A stretch of 64,000 nucleotides of DNA from Actinoalloteichus hymeniacidonis. Its GTDB lineage: Bacteria; Actinomycetota; Actinomycetes; Mycobacteriales; Pseudonocardiaceae. Below are positions 28,540 through 37,794 of the stretch, one piece after another (positions within the stretch are counted from its first letter, which is position 1; every line of letters starts with the position of its first letter). A model generated the notes under the pieces. The model was not told where the DNA came from, searched no databases, and worked only from the letters and a program-made list of their open reading frames with translations. The DNA is taken from positions 5,952,001-6,016,000 of the forward strand of contig NZ_JACHIS010000001.1 in NCBI RefSeq assembly GCF_014203365.1. Reading direction: 5' to 3'. The position numbers and the translations under genes are program-made.

Positions 28540-29121
28540 AGGGCGTGACTATCCCGGTTCGCGCCCGACAACGGGCAGGCGAGGGCCGTCGCGTTTCGGT
28601 GCCAGCCTGCGAGCCGGCTCGGGAAAGGCAATTCATGGTCCAAGGTCGGCCAGCGTGCTCGCCCTACCGAGTCCACATGCCAAACGGCGAATATCCACGT
28701 AACGCTTCCTGCACGCTTGATAAGCCCTGCGTCCGGCCTCACGACGGCAATTGAAGCCGCATCCCCGAGGTCGGGCCCTTCATCGACTCTTCTCGATTGC
28801 ATTCGGCCGATTCACGATCGGCTGTTCTGCGGTGACTCGTCGATCAGGTCCGGTCTCTCGGCAGACTGCGCATTCCATTCGGCAGCTTCGGAAATCCCAT
28901 GTCACGTCGGCCGTAGCTCGCACGGACATCGTGCTCTGCTAGCAACGCAGCCAGGCCTCGACCGCTTTCCCGAAAATCAGCCGTCGAAGCAGATTATTCA
29001 CCGGCATACCCACAGATCAGCGGATAAGGCCGTGATTCTTGTCGCATATACGGATGAAGCTCTTACCGGACACTCGAATGCCCGATAAGGGCCCGCAGCC
29101 GGGCACCGATGCAGAACCACA
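28540..29121. other. 582-nt intergenic region without a recognised gene
   Basis: Lies between tilS and the DUF2342 protease, which are close neighbours in mycobacteria. A 123-codon plus-strand frame (28717-29088) has no ribosome site and no recognisable product. The composition is a little less GC-rich than its surroundings. It may hold a promoter for tilS-hpt-ftsH and decayed sequence. Confidence 0.4.
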
Positions 29122-29154
29122 CGGTGCGCGGTGTCGAACCCGACCCGCGCACCG
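29122..29154 (-). terminator. Hairpin downstream of the DUF2342 protease gene
   Basis: A perfect 10-bp inverted repeat CGGTGCGCGG / CCGCGCACCG (29122-29131 with 29145-29154) that starts 10 nt past the stop of the minus-strand gene. No clear U-run follows. Confidence 0.6.
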
Positions 29155-29163
29155 GGGGTCGCC

Positions 29164-30240
29164 CTAACCGTGGACCCGGTCCAGCCAGTCCGATGGTCGG
29201 CTGATCTCGGCACGGCTGGGCAGGGTCTCGGGAGAACGCCAGACCTCGTTGAAACCCGCCATGCCCACGGCATCGACGACCTGTTCGGTGAACTGCGCGC
29301 CATCGGCGTACTGGCGCACCTTCGCCTCGACCCCGAGCACCGACCGCAGCACCCGATCCAGTACACCGCCACCGCGTCGGCGAGCGGTGAACCTGGCCCG
29401 GATTCGGCGTACCGATGGCACCACGGACGGGCCCGCCGCATCCATCACGTGATCGGCGTGGCCCTCCAGAAGCGTGGAGAGCGCGATCAGCCGATCGAGG
29501 CGGACGCGTTGTTCCGGAGACTGCAGTAGTTCCATCAACCCGACCGGCTCACCCTCGGCGCCACGGCGCCGCGCGGAGCGGACCAGCTCCGGCAGCCGGA
29601 CGACCACCTGGGCGAGGGTGTCGTCCATCGAGCTGAGCAGACTGCCGACCTCGCTTGCGAAATGATCACGCAACCAGGGAACGGCGTTGAACTGCAGCCG
29701 GTGGGTCGCCTCATGCAGGCAGACCCACATCTCGAAATCCTCGGCTGGCACATCGAGGGCCTGACGGGCGGCGACCACGTTCGGCGCCACCAACAACAGG
29801 TGACCCGAGCCATCCTCGCCGCCGAAGGGGTCGTACTGGCCGAGGACCCGGCTCCCGAGGTAGGCGAGCACCACACCCGTCTGCACGCCCGCGCTGCCTG
29901 CGGCGACGCCGCCGAGCAGGGTCGACGGGTCGTCACCGGCCAGTGCGTCATCCATCAACGCGGCCAGGCCGACAACTGCCGCCTGCGCCCAACCCGGCCG
30001 GTCGACGACCTCCCCGCTGTACAGCGGGAGGCCGGCGCCGAGACCGGTGACCTCACGCACGTGCGCCTCGGCGCTCACGCTGAAGTCGCGCAGCCTGGCC
30101 ACGGTGGCCTCGGCCTCCGCCAGCGGCAGTACCGGTCCCGGTCGCATCAGCCGTTGCGCGGTCGACGCCGCCACGCTCCACGCGATCGGGACTCGGTCTG
30201 CTGTCGCTTCCAGCTCCTGCACGCTCGAGTCGGGCTTCAC
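29164..30240 (-). CDS. Zinc-dependent metalloprotease, DUF2342 (Rv3626c-like)
   Basis: 358 aa, minigluzincin-like. The motif HEATHRLQFNAVPWLRDHF supplies two zinc His and the catalytic Glu, and EGHADHVMDAAG about 70 residues later supplies the third ligand. GTG 30240 gives MKPDSSVQELEAT. It follows dacB after 27 nt on the same strand. Older databases call the family coenzyme F420 biosynthesis-associated; that role is not supported by anything here. Confidence 0.9.
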   Translation of the reverse strand: MKPDSSVQELEATADRVPIAWSVAASTAQRLMRPGPVLPLAEAEATVARLRDFSVSAEAHVREVTGLGAGLPLYSGEVVDRPGWAQAAVVGLAALMDDALAGDDPSTLLGGVAAGSAGVQTGVVLAYLGSRVLGQYDPFGGEDGSGHLLLVAPNVVAARQALDVPAEDFEMWVCLHEATHRLQFNAVPWLRDHFASEVGSLLSSMDDTLAQVVVRLPELVRSARRRGAEGEPVGLMELLQSPEQRVRLDRLIALSTLLEGHADHVMDAAGPSVVPSVRRIRARFTARRRGGGVLDRVLRSVLGVEAKVRQYADGAQFTEQVVDAVGMAGFNEVWRSPETLPSRAEISRPSDWLDRVHG

Positions 30241-30267
30241 ACCGCCGACGCTACCGAACGACGGGGG

Positions 30268-32484
30268 CTACCGACATCCGCACTCGCGCAGCGCGCTGGT
30301 GACCTCGTCCAGCGCTGGGCGAGCCACCGTGGCGTTCGTTCCGCTCGACAACAGCGCGAACGCCATCAGCTTCCCGTCCCGGTCGGTGACCACTCCTGCC
30401 AGGCCGTTCACCGCGGTAAGACTGCCGGTTTTGGCCCGCACCCAACCGCGCCCCGCAGAGGCGCCCGCCGGATAGCGATCGGTGAGTTTCCCACTGGCCC
30501 CGGCCACCGCCAGGCCGGTGAGCATCGGCCGCAGCTGTTGGGAGACGGCGGTGTCCGACTCGTCCGCCGGATGGGCGGCGAGGGAGAGCACATCCCCCAG
30601 CAGGTTCGGCGTGATGAGGTTCTGGTTGCTCAGGCCGCTGGCATCGGAGAGCTCCAGCTGCGAGATGTCGAAGCCGTTCTCACCGAGGACCTCGATGATC
30701 GAGGCGGCGCCGCCCGCGAAGGACGGTTCCGCGCCGCGCTCGATGGCGACCTCCCTGGCCAGCATCTCGGCGGCGACGTTGTCCGAGAGCAGCATCATGG
30801 CCTCGATCAGATCGACCAACGGCAGCGAGCTGATCTCGCCAAGCACCTCGCCGTCCGCCGGGCTGCCTGCCTCGTCGACGGCGGAGACGCTGGTCGCACC
30901 GAGTTCTGCGGCCAGGGCGTTGCCCGCCTCCAACGCAGGATCGCCGACTCGCTGCGAGAGGTCGTTGAGCGGGTCGGACCGGCCGCCGTCCAGCATCAGC
31001 GGCTCGATGAATCCGCCGTAGCTCGATGGGGCATCGCTGGCATCCCACCCGTCCGCGATGGCCTGACCGGTGTAACGGCTCGCGTCCACCAGCACCTCGG
31101 TGATGGCGATGTCACCCGCGTTCTCGCGCACCTGTGCGGCGAGATCGGAGATCCGGGCCGGGTTGGATGCGTAGAGGGTGTCCGTCCCTTCGGGGACGGC
31201 CGTCAGTGAGGGATCGCCGCCGCCCACCAGGATCACCGAGCCGGGTGTGGGACCGGCGACGACCGTGGTGGTGAAGGTGTGGTCGGCGGGGAACGTCAGC
31301 AGTGCAGCCGCCGAGGTGAGGATCTTCGTGGTCGATGCCGGGGTCGCGGGCACGTCGGCCTCGTTGCCCCACAAGGACTGTCCGGTGCCCGGGTCGACGA
31401 TGACGGCGTGCAGCGTGCCGACCTCCGCCGCGGTCACCGAGGGTTGCAGTGCCGAGGCCAGCCCGGCTTCGGTCGGGCCCGCCGAGACGTGGTCCACCGG
31501 GATGAGTGCGAAGTCAGGATCGATCGGGTCCGGAGCGGGCTCCGTGGGCACGGCGGAGGGTCCGATACCGAAGACCCGGCCGACGGGTTCGATGGTGAAG
31601 ACGGCGGTGGCACCGAGCGCGACCACCACGACGACCGCCAACGCACCGATGAGCAATCCACGCCGCTTGCGTGGCGGCTTGGCTGCCTTCGGAGCAGACG
31701 GCGGGTCCTCGGGCGGTTCACCACCGGATGCGGCGGCCGGTGGTTCGGCGGATTCGAAGACCGTGCCGCTGGAACGCGGCGAGAGGTCTCCGGACAAGGC
31801 GGTGGGTGGCCGGGTGAGCGCCACGGTCTCCTGGTCGCCGGTGGTGGCGGCCGGTTCGTTCTGGGTCATCGACCCGCCGCCCACGGTCGAGCTGATCGTT
31901 CCGGACGAGATCCTCGGCGGAACGCCCATCGACTGCTGACTCGGCCGATCCTGCGGCGCCCAATTGGCTGGCGGGCGATTCGCGGCGGGCGGCTGCGGGC
32001 GCGAACCTGGTCCCGACGCGCCCTGTTGCGGCCATTGCTGCTGTGGTGGCTGATGCTGCTGCCGCTGTTGAGACGGCGGCTGCTGAAGGTTCTGCTGCGG
32101 GTACCGCTGCTGGCCCTGCTGTCCCGGACCCGGTCGCTGTGCCGACGCAGGCGCGGGGCGCATCGAATCCGGCGGCCTGCTGCCTTCTGAAGCGGTGAGG
32201 CTGCCGGACAGGGCACCCCGCAGCCCGGTCGCCGAGCGCGGGGTCTCCGAGCCATCGGGCCCGCTGTCCCGCCTGACTTGGTCGCGCTGACCCGCCGGTT
32301 CGGCCTTGGGCTGCGCAGGCTGCCGGGCCGGATCGCCCGTAGGCATCGACGCACCCTGTCCTGAGCGATGCTCCGGAGGCGGTGGCGGAGGGTTGCTCGA
32401 CGCCCGATCCTGGTCCGACGAACCCTGCGGTTCGTTGCGCCGGGGCGCGGCTGACCCTTGCGGGGGGTGCCCGGAATCGGACAC
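30268..32484 (-). CDS. dacB: D-alanyl-D-alanine carboxypeptidase / PBP4 family (S13), with long disordered N-terminus
   Basis: Peptidoglycan-trimming enzyme, Rv3627c-like, 738 aa. About 270 N-terminal residues are Pro/Gln/Ser-rich (QQGQQRYPQQNLQQPP) and should be cytoplasmic; one membrane helix (about 276-298) follows. The penicillin-binding domain has STTK (Ser384/Lys387), SDN (in LLSDNVAAEML) and KTG (VRAKTGSLTAVNG). The active-site set is complete. The N-terminal extension is much longer than in most PBP4s. It diverges from ppa. Confidence 0.93.
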   Translation of the reverse strand: MSDSGHPPQGSAAPRRNEPQGSSDQDRASSNPPPPPPEHRSGQGASMPTGDPARQPAQPKAEPAGQRDQVRRDSGPDGSETPRSATGLRGALSGSLTASEGSRPPDSMRPAPASAQRPGPGQQGQQRYPQQNLQQPPSQQRQQHQPPQQQWPQQGASGPGSRPQPPAANRPPANWAPQDRPSQQSMGVPPRISSGTISSTVGGGSMTQNEPAATTGDQETVALTRPPTALSGDLSPRSSGTVFESAEPPAAASGGEPPEDPPSAPKAAKPPRKRRGLLIGALAVVVVVALGATAVFTIEPVGRVFGIGPSAVPTEPAPDPIDPDFALIPVDHVSAGPTEAGLASALQPSVTAAEVGTLHAVIVDPGTGQSLWGNEADVPATPASTTKILTSAAALLTFPADHTFTTTVVAGPTPGSVILVGGGDPSLTAVPEGTDTLYASNPARISDLAAQVRENAGDIAITEVLVDASRYTGQAIADGWDASDAPSSYGGFIEPLMLDGGRSDPLNDLSQRVGDPALEAGNALAAELGATSVSAVDEAGSPADGEVLGEISSLPLVDLIEAMMLLSDNVAAEMLAREVAIERGAEPSFAGGAASIIEVLGENGFDISQLELSDASGLSNQNLITPNLLGDVLSLAAHPADESDTAVSQQLRPMLTGLAVAGASGKLTDRYPAGASAGRGWVRAKTGSLTAVNGLAGVVTDRDGKLMAFALLSSGTNATVARPALDEVTSALRECGCR

Positions 32485-32675
32485 GCGACCTCCTAGAACG
32501 GCCTGTTGGATGTGGCGGCGGCGCGGATGGGGATGGATTTCACATGCCGACGGGGGCTCTCGATGCGACTCCGCCGGGTCTCGTCGTTCAGACTAAGGGC
32601 CTGGGGTGACCGCAAGTGCAAACTGTGGATCACACAACGTCCAGACAACCCGGCGAAGACATTGCGAGGCACCGC

Positions 32676-33194
32676 GTGGAGTTCGACGTCACCATCGAGA
32701 TCCCCAAAGGGGAGCGGAACAAGTACGAGATGGACCACGAGACCGGACGAATCCGCCTCGATCGGACGCTCTTCACCGCGACCCAGTATCCCGCCGACTA
32801 CGGCTTCATCGAACACACGCTCGGCGAGGACGGCGACCCGCTCGACGCGATGGTGATCGTCCAAGAGCCTACGTTCCCCGGCTGCTTGATCCGGGCTCGA
32901 GCCATCGGCATGTTCCGAATGCGCGACGAGAAGGGTGGCGACGACAAGGTCCTGTGCGTACCAGCTGAGGATCCCAGGTCGGAGCACCTGCGCGATATCC
33001 ACCATCTGGCTGAGTTCTACCGGATGGAGATCCAGCACTTCTTCAGCGTCTACAAGGAGCTGGAGCCCGGTAAGAGCGTCGAAGGCGCGACCTGGGTCGG
33101 CCGTACCGACGCCCAGATCGAGATCGAGCGCTCCTACCAGCGTGCGATCGACACCGGGTACTACGAGGGCAAGCACGAGTCGCCCAAGGTCTGA
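32676..33194 (+). CDS. ppa: Inorganic pyrophosphatase, family I
   Basis: Soluble pyrophosphatase of 172 aa. GTG 32676 ([18 protein letters not shown]) gives the family length and follows GCGAGG; the frame open from 32616 is rejected. [23 protein letters not shown] carries the metal-binding Glu and Asp residues, and [11 protein letters not shown] with a following YKELEPGK region complete the site. It hydrolyses PPi from biosynthetic reactions. A membrane H+-pyrophosphatase (hppA) is also in this window. Confidence 0.96.
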   Translation: MEFDVTIEIPKGERNKYEMDHETGRIRLDRTLFTATQYPADYGFIEHTLGEDGDPLDAMVIVQEPTFPGCLIRARAIGMFRMRDEKGGDDKVLCVPAEDPRSEHLRDIHHLAEFYRMEIQHFFSVYKELEPGKSVEGATWVGRTDAQIEIERSYQRAIDTGYYEGKHESPKV

Positions 33195-33200
33195 GTTCGA

Positions 33201-33251
33201 GACCGGGCGAAGGCGGCCCCCGAGTCGCTCGGAGACCGCCTTCGCCCGGTC
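33201..33251. terminator. Bidirectional terminator between ppa and the MFS gene
   Basis: A perfect 16-bp stem GACCGGGCGAAGGCGG / CCGCCTTCGCCCGGTC (33201-33216 with 33236-33251), 19-nt loop, between two convergent stops. Confidence 0.85.
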
Positions 33252-33278
33252 ACGTCCGGAGTTCGTACGCCGATGGCC

Positions 33279-35099
33279 TCAGGCATCGTCCGGACTGCGG
33301 TCACCGGAACCGCTTGCGCCGATAGTCGACGCCCTCGGTCTTTCGACCGCCCCCTCTGGGTCGCCCGCGTCCTCGGCATGCACCGAGTCCGCATGCCGGG
33401 TCGCCGATGACTCGGAGTCAGCGGCACGATCCGCTGCCGCCCGTTCCGCCTGCATCCGCTGGATGCCGGACTGGTTGCCGAGTTCGACATCCGGAACGAA
33501 CCAGCTGAGCAGGAATGCCACGAGCATCACCAGTCCACCCACGAGGAAGACGGTGCTCATCGCGCTCGCGAACCCGTCGAGCACCGGAGCCGCCAACCGT
33601 GGATCGATGGTGGTCAAGAACGAGGTGTCGTTCAGGTCCAGCTCGGATCCGCTGCCCTGGAGATTCTCCAGGAATCCCTGGTTGGCCGGGTCGGCCAGCA
33701 CCGCCGGGTCCTGCAGTGCCGCGTTGAACGCCGGGTCGTCGGCGGCCGAGGTGAACGCGTCGGCGATCCGCCCGGCCAACACCGAGAACAGGATGGACAG
33801 GAACACCGCGGTGCCTGCCGTGCCACCGGTCTGCCGGAAGAAGGTCACGGCGGCGGTCGCGGACCCGTTGTCGGCCGGTGGCGCATCGTTCTGCACCAAT
33901 AGGGTCACGGTCTGCATCGACAGGCCCAGTCCGCTACCGAACAACACCATCAGCGCGCCGAGCAGCACCATCGGTGTGTCGGCGTCGATGGTGCTGAAGA
34001 GGAACAGCGCCGCCGCCATCACCCCCGCGCCGAGCACCGGGAAAACCTTGATCCGCCCGGTCTTGGCGATCAGTTTGCCGACGACGAACGTCGTGGTCAT
34101 GATGCCGAAGGTCAGCGGGAGCATCAGCAACCCGGCCTGGGTCGGGGACTGGCTCTTGACGATCTGCAGATACAGCGGCAACGAGACCATGCCGCCGAAC
34201 ATCCCCAGGCCGATGATGAAGCTCATCAGGTTGCCGAGACGGAAGGTTCCGCTGCGGAACAACCTCGGCGGCAACAGTGCCTCGTCGCCCATCCGCCGTT
34301 CCACCAGCACGAACAGCACGACGCCGACGGCACCGATCGCGTACATGAGCATCGAGATGCCCGCACCCCAGCCCCATTCGCGCCCCTGCTCGGCCACGAT
34401 CAACAGCGGGACCAGCGCCAGCACCAGGGCGGCGGCGCCCCAGTAGTCGACCCGATGGTTGACCCGGTTGTGCGGCAGGTTGAGCACCTTGGCCACCACG
34501 ACCAACGCGATGAGGGCCACCGGCACGTTCACCAGGAACACCCACCGCCAACCAGCGACACCCAGCAGGCTCTCCTGGCCTGCGAAGAAGCCGCCCACGA
34601 CCGGGCCGAGCACGCTGGAGACACCGAAGACGGCCAGGATGTAGCCCTGGTAGCGCGCCCGCTGCCTCGGCGCGACCATATCGGCGATGATCGTCATCGC
34701 CAGCGACATCAATCCGCCCGCACCGAGTCCCTGAATGGCTCGGTAGGCGGCGAGTTCGTAGATCGATCCCGCGATTCCGCAGAGCACGGAGCCGACGAGG
34801 AACAAGCCGATGGCGGTCAGATAGAGCGGCTTTCGCCCGTAGATGTCGGACAACTTGCCGTAGAGCGGCGTCGTGATCGTCGCCGTGATCAGGTAGGCGG
34901 TGGTCGCCCAGGCCTGGGCGGTCTGTCCATGCAGCTCGTCGGCGATGACGCGCATGGCCGACGCGACGATGGTCTGGTCCAGAGCGGCCAGGAACATACC
35001 CATCATCAGGCCGGAGAGCACGGTGAGAATCTGCCGGTGACTCAGCCCCCCGTCACCGGACTTGGCTACCTGCCCCGGTGGGGCCAGCGCCTCTGACAT
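33279..35099 (-). CDS. DHA2-family MFS efflux transporter
   Basis: 606 aa with about 14 membrane helices, of the EmrB/QacA type. MGMFLAALDQTIVASAMRVIADEL is the helix 1 motif D1, and YGKLSDIYGRKPLYLTAI the loop 2-3 motif A. A large extracytoplasmic loop (about 420-500) precedes the last helix, and the hydrophilic tail is rich in Ala, Asp and Ser. Its ATG overlaps the MarR stop (TGATG), so the regulator controls it directly. Proton-coupled drug export is expected; the drug is unknown. Confidence 0.93.
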   Translation of the reverse strand: MSEALAPPGQVAKSGDGGLSHRQILTVLSGLMMGMFLAALDQTIVASAMRVIADELHGQTAQAWATTAYLITATITTPLYGKLSDIYGRKPLYLTAIGLFLVGSVLCGIAGSIYELAAYRAIQGLGAGGLMSLAMTIIADMVAPRQRARYQGYILAVFGVSSVLGPVVGGFFAGQESLLGVAGWRWVFLVNVPVALIALVVVAKVLNLPHNRVNHRVDYWGAAALVLALVPLLIVAEQGREWGWGAGISMLMYAIGAVGVVLFVLVERRMGDEALLPPRLFRSGTFRLGNLMSFIIGLGMFGGMVSLPLYLQIVKSQSPTQAGLLMLPLTFGIMTTTFVVGKLIAKTGRIKVFPVLGAGVMAAALFLFSTIDADTPMVLLGALMVLFGSGLGLSMQTVTLLVQNDAPPADNGSATAAVTFFRQTGGTAGTAVFLSILFSVLAGRIADAFTSAADDPAFNAALQDPAVLADPANQGFLENLQGSGSELDLNDTSFLTTIDPRLAAPVLDGFASAMSTVFLVGGLVMLVAFLLSWFVPDVELGNQSGIQRMQAERAAADRAADSESSATRHADSVHAEDAGDPEGAVERPRASTIGASGSGDRSPDDA

Positions 35100-35626
35100 C
35101 AGGATTCCCCTTCATGACGAGCCTGGATGACGTCCGCGACGTAGGCGGGGAGCTTGGTCTCCAAAGCGTCCGCTAGTCGGGTTAACAGGCGAGCCAGGTC
35201 CTGCCGGTCCCGCGATGGCCAGTCCGTGATCATCCGGTCGATGAGTTCTCGACGGGTGGCCCGATGCGCGGCGAGTATCGATCGCCCCTGCTCGGTGATC
35301 GACAGAAGGCTGGCACGGCCGTCCTCGGGGTCGATCGTCCGCTCGACCAATCCGGATTTAACCAGCGTGGCGACCTGCCTGCTGATCGTGGATGGATCGA
35401 GGTGCAGGGCCTCGGCGACCGAGCCCGAGCGTCGGGCGCCCGCCTCGAGATGGAAGAGCACCAGATAGGTCGCCTTCTCCCACCCTGACGGCACTCCGAG
35501 TCGGCCTGCATGAGCCGTCGCGCAGTTGGACATCCGAACCACGCGGGCGATGGCCTGCCCGACGGCCTCCACCTCGACAGCCTTGGCTTCGAGAGCCTCC
35601 GGCCGGGAGGCGGCAGCGGCGTCCAT
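35099..35626 (-). CDS. MarR-family transcriptional regulator
   Basis: 175 aa. Winged helix with SVAEALHLDPSTISRQVATLVKSGLVERTIDPEDGRASLLSITEQG, the standard recognition helix and wing. ATG 35626 (MDAAAASRPE) has AGGAGAG five bases upstream; the frame continues to 35671 but without support. Translationally coupled to the MFS gene. A palindrome just upstream (35652-35661) is a likely autoregulatory operator. Confidence 0.93.
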   Translation of the reverse strand: MDAAAASRPEALEAKAVEVEAVGQAIARVVRMSNCATAHAGRLGVPSGWEKATYLVLFHLEAGARRSGSVAEALHLDPSTISRQVATLVKSGLVERTIDPEDGRASLLSITEQGRSILAAHRATRRELIDRMITDWPSRDRQDLARLLTRLADALETKLPAYVADVIQARHEGES

Positions 35627-35651
35627 GGACTCTCCTGTTGCTTGCGTCATC

Positions 35652-35661
35652 CAACTAGTTG
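35652..35661. promoter_or_regulatory. Candidate MarR operator
   Basis: The perfect palindrome CAACTAGTTG, with partly symmetric flanks GTCAT and ACGAC, lies 26 bp upstream of the marR start. The size and position suit MarR autoregulation. Inference only. Confidence 0.55.
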
Positions 35662-35775
35662 TACGACACAAGCATCCACTCGACAGAGTCCGGAATTCAA
35701 CTCAATAAAATATGACGCCGCTCTCAGGGCGACGGGCCGCAGACGAAGCGGCGCGCACTGGAGCGGCGTCGAGGC

Positions 35776-36555
35776 TCACGCGACTGTACTGCGGATCCAA
35801 TCCTGGTATGCCGTCACGTCGGTGTAGATCAGGCCGCGTTCGCCACACACCGAGTCGCCACCTCGTCCGTCCAGCCCCACCAGGCCCCAGCCGCCTGCGA
35901 GCATCCGCTCCACCGCGGGACCACCGGAGTCGCCGTAGCAGGAGGTGGCCTTGCTGGTCACGTCCACACACAACTCGGTGCGTCCGTCGATCGTGGCTCG
36001 CGAACACTCGTTGTCGAAGGCGACGTCCCGGTCGATCTCACGCAGCAGCTTCGGGTACTCCCAAGAGCACTCGTAGGTGTTGCAGGTCTTGCCCCAACCG
36101 AGCAGGCGGATGGGATCGCCGTAGATCGGCGAGGACTTGGCGATGGCGACCGGCGCGGCGGTGACCGCGCGTTCCAAGCGCAACATGGCGATATCGCCGT
36201 GCAACCCGTCCCAGTTCGGGTGCGCGATCATCTCCACCACCCGTCGGTACTCGCCGCCCGCCGTCCGGTCGTTGGAACCGACTCGGACGGTGTACGCGTC
36301 GAGGTCGCCCTGCAGGCAGTGTGCCGTGGTGACCACCCAGATCGGGTCGACCAGCGCGCCGCCACACCAGTGGTCGCGACCTTCGGACTTTCGCTGGATC
36401 GAGGCCATGAACGAGTACTTCTCGACGGACTGGGTGCCACCGACGATCCTCGGGGCGGACTGCGGACCCGCTACCGCACTGCCCGCACCCGCCAATGCAG
36501 CAGTGAACATGACCACTGCGGCGAGCACGGCGCCCAGCGTTCGCGGCATCCGCAT
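35776..36555 (-). CDS. Secreted trypsin-like serine protease (S1A)
   Basis: 259 aa. ATG 36555 (MRMPRTLGAVLAAVVMF) has AAGGGAG upstream and begins a signal peptide ending near GSAVAGPQ. The zymogen junction is APRIVGGTQ. The triad is TTAHC (His), DIAMLRL (Asp) and CYGDSGGPAV (Ser). Four or more cysteines pair as in trypsins. No wall anchor, so it should be released. It is divergent from the alpha/beta hydrolase. Confidence 0.93.
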   Translation of the reverse strand: MRMPRTLGAVLAAVVMFTAALAGAGSAVAGPQSAPRIVGGTQSVEKYSFMASIQRKSEGRDHWCGGALVDPIWVVTTAHCLQGDLDAYTVRVGSNDRTAGGEYRRVVEMIAHPNWDGLHGDIAMLRLERAVTAAPVAIAKSSPIYGDPIRLLGWGKTCNTYECSWEYPKLLREIDRDVAFDNECSRATIDGRTELCVDVTSKATSCYGDSGGPAVERMLAGGWGLVGLDGRGGDSVCGERGLIYTDVTAYQDWIRSTVA

Positions 36556-36885
36556 TGTTCGACTCCCTTGAAAACCCTGTTCCGGCTGGATGACCCGCTG
36601 ATCTTCCGCAGTCGCCGACACAAGATCGCCCGACACACCGAAGCCCTCACCCGACCGATGGATGAATTTCCCACGATCGAGTGGGACACGGCCGGATCTC
36701 CGCCAACCCCGCGAGCCAGCCTGGAGAGAACGACGGCCACGGGGTCGCCGCGTCAGATTGCACTCCGCAAGCCAGAAATATGACCGAACGACCGTGCTAA
36801 TTTATCGATGTCGGCTCCCCAGCTCGGTGGCGCGAGCCGGTGTCGCCCGGTCCAACCCGGACTCGGAAAGATCCGAAGGAGAGTC
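36556..36885. other. Divergent promoter region, protease / hydrolase
   Basis: 330 nt without a gene. Contains AT-richer patches (for example ATTTATCGATG near 36800) consistent with promoters, but no confident -35/-10 pair. Confidence 0.4.
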
Positions 36886-37782
36886 ATGTCGCCCCTCTTC
36901 GCCCTCGTCCGTGGTGCCCTGTCCGCGACGTCTGCGATCGCCCCCGATCTGGCTGGTCGCCTGGCCTTCGAGTTGTTCCGCCGCGTCCCGCCACGCGGGA
37001 AGGTGCGTCCCGCCGAGCTGCCGGTCCATCAGGCGGCCGAGGTCGACCGGATGACCGTGGCCGGCCGAGAGGTCCGCCTCTACCGCTGGGGAACCGGCGA
37101 CCGTCCCGTGCTGCTCGTGCACGGCTGGCAGTCCCGCGCATCCCGCTTCGCCGGTCTCATCGACGAGCTACAGGCCACCGGGCGCAGCGCGATCGCCTTC
37201 GACGCCCCCGGCCATGGTGACTCGGAAGGCAACACCACGACGGTGGTCGAATACCACGAGATCATCGCGGCACTACATCGGCGATACGGCGACTTCGAAG
37301 CGGTCGTCGGCCACTCATTCGGCGTGCTCTGCTCCTTCTACGCCCTCCGAGCGGGCGTACGAGCCGATCGCATCGTCGGGATCTCCGGCGTCGGCGACTT
37401 CGACTATCTGGTCGCCGAATTCGGTCGGATGCTGTCGCTACGGCCCGAGGTGACCGCGCGGATCCGAACCCACATCGAGAAGCGACTCTTCCCGGAACTC
37501 GTCGACGTCTGGGAGAAGTTCCAGGTCTGGCATCGCCCCGAGTCCGTTCCCGGCGAGCTGCTCTTCCTACACGATGACGATGACCAGCGAACCCCGCCCG
37601 AGCATTCGCTGCGGATGGCCACCACGTTCGGCGACCGCGCCCGGCTGGTCACCAGTAGGGGGCTCGGCCACTCCCGCATCGTCGCCGACCCGACGACCGT
37701 TCGCACGATCATGGATTTCCTCACGCGGGCCCCGGGAGGAATCACCAAGCCTGCCGAAGAGGATCAGGTCCGCGCACGGTGA
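36886..37782 (+). CDS. Alpha/beta hydrolase
   Basis: 298 aa. ATG 36886 (MSPLFALVRG) follows GAAGGAGAG. Oxyanion region LLVHGWQSRASRF, nucleophile elbow GHSFGVLCSF (Ser), a late Asp in LFLHDDDDQRTP and catalytic His in GLGHSRI give a complete triad. The N-terminus has a helical segment before the strand core. It could be an esterase or lipase-type enzyme; substrate unknown. Convergent with the TetR gene, 12 nt apart. Confidence 0.88.
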   Translation: MSPLFALVRGALSATSAIAPDLAGRLAFELFRRVPPRGKVRPAELPVHQAAEVDRMTVAGREVRLYRWGTGDRPVLLVHGWQSRASRFAGLIDELQATGRSAIAFDAPGHGDSEGNTTTVVEYHEIIAALHRRYGDFEAVVGHSFGVLCSFYALRAGVRADRIVGISGVGDFDYLVAEFGRMLSLRPEVTARIRTHIEKRLFPELVDVWEKFQVWHRPESVPGELLFLHDDDDQRTPPEHSLRMATTFGDRARLVTSRGLGHSRIVADPTTVRTIMDFLTRAPGGITKPAEEDQVRAR

Positions 37783-37794
37783 CGTCGTCATCGG

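Noticed and set aside
28717-29088. 123-codon frame in the tilS upstream gap
   Set aside because: No ribosome site, no recognisable motif, atypical composition for a gene of this genome.
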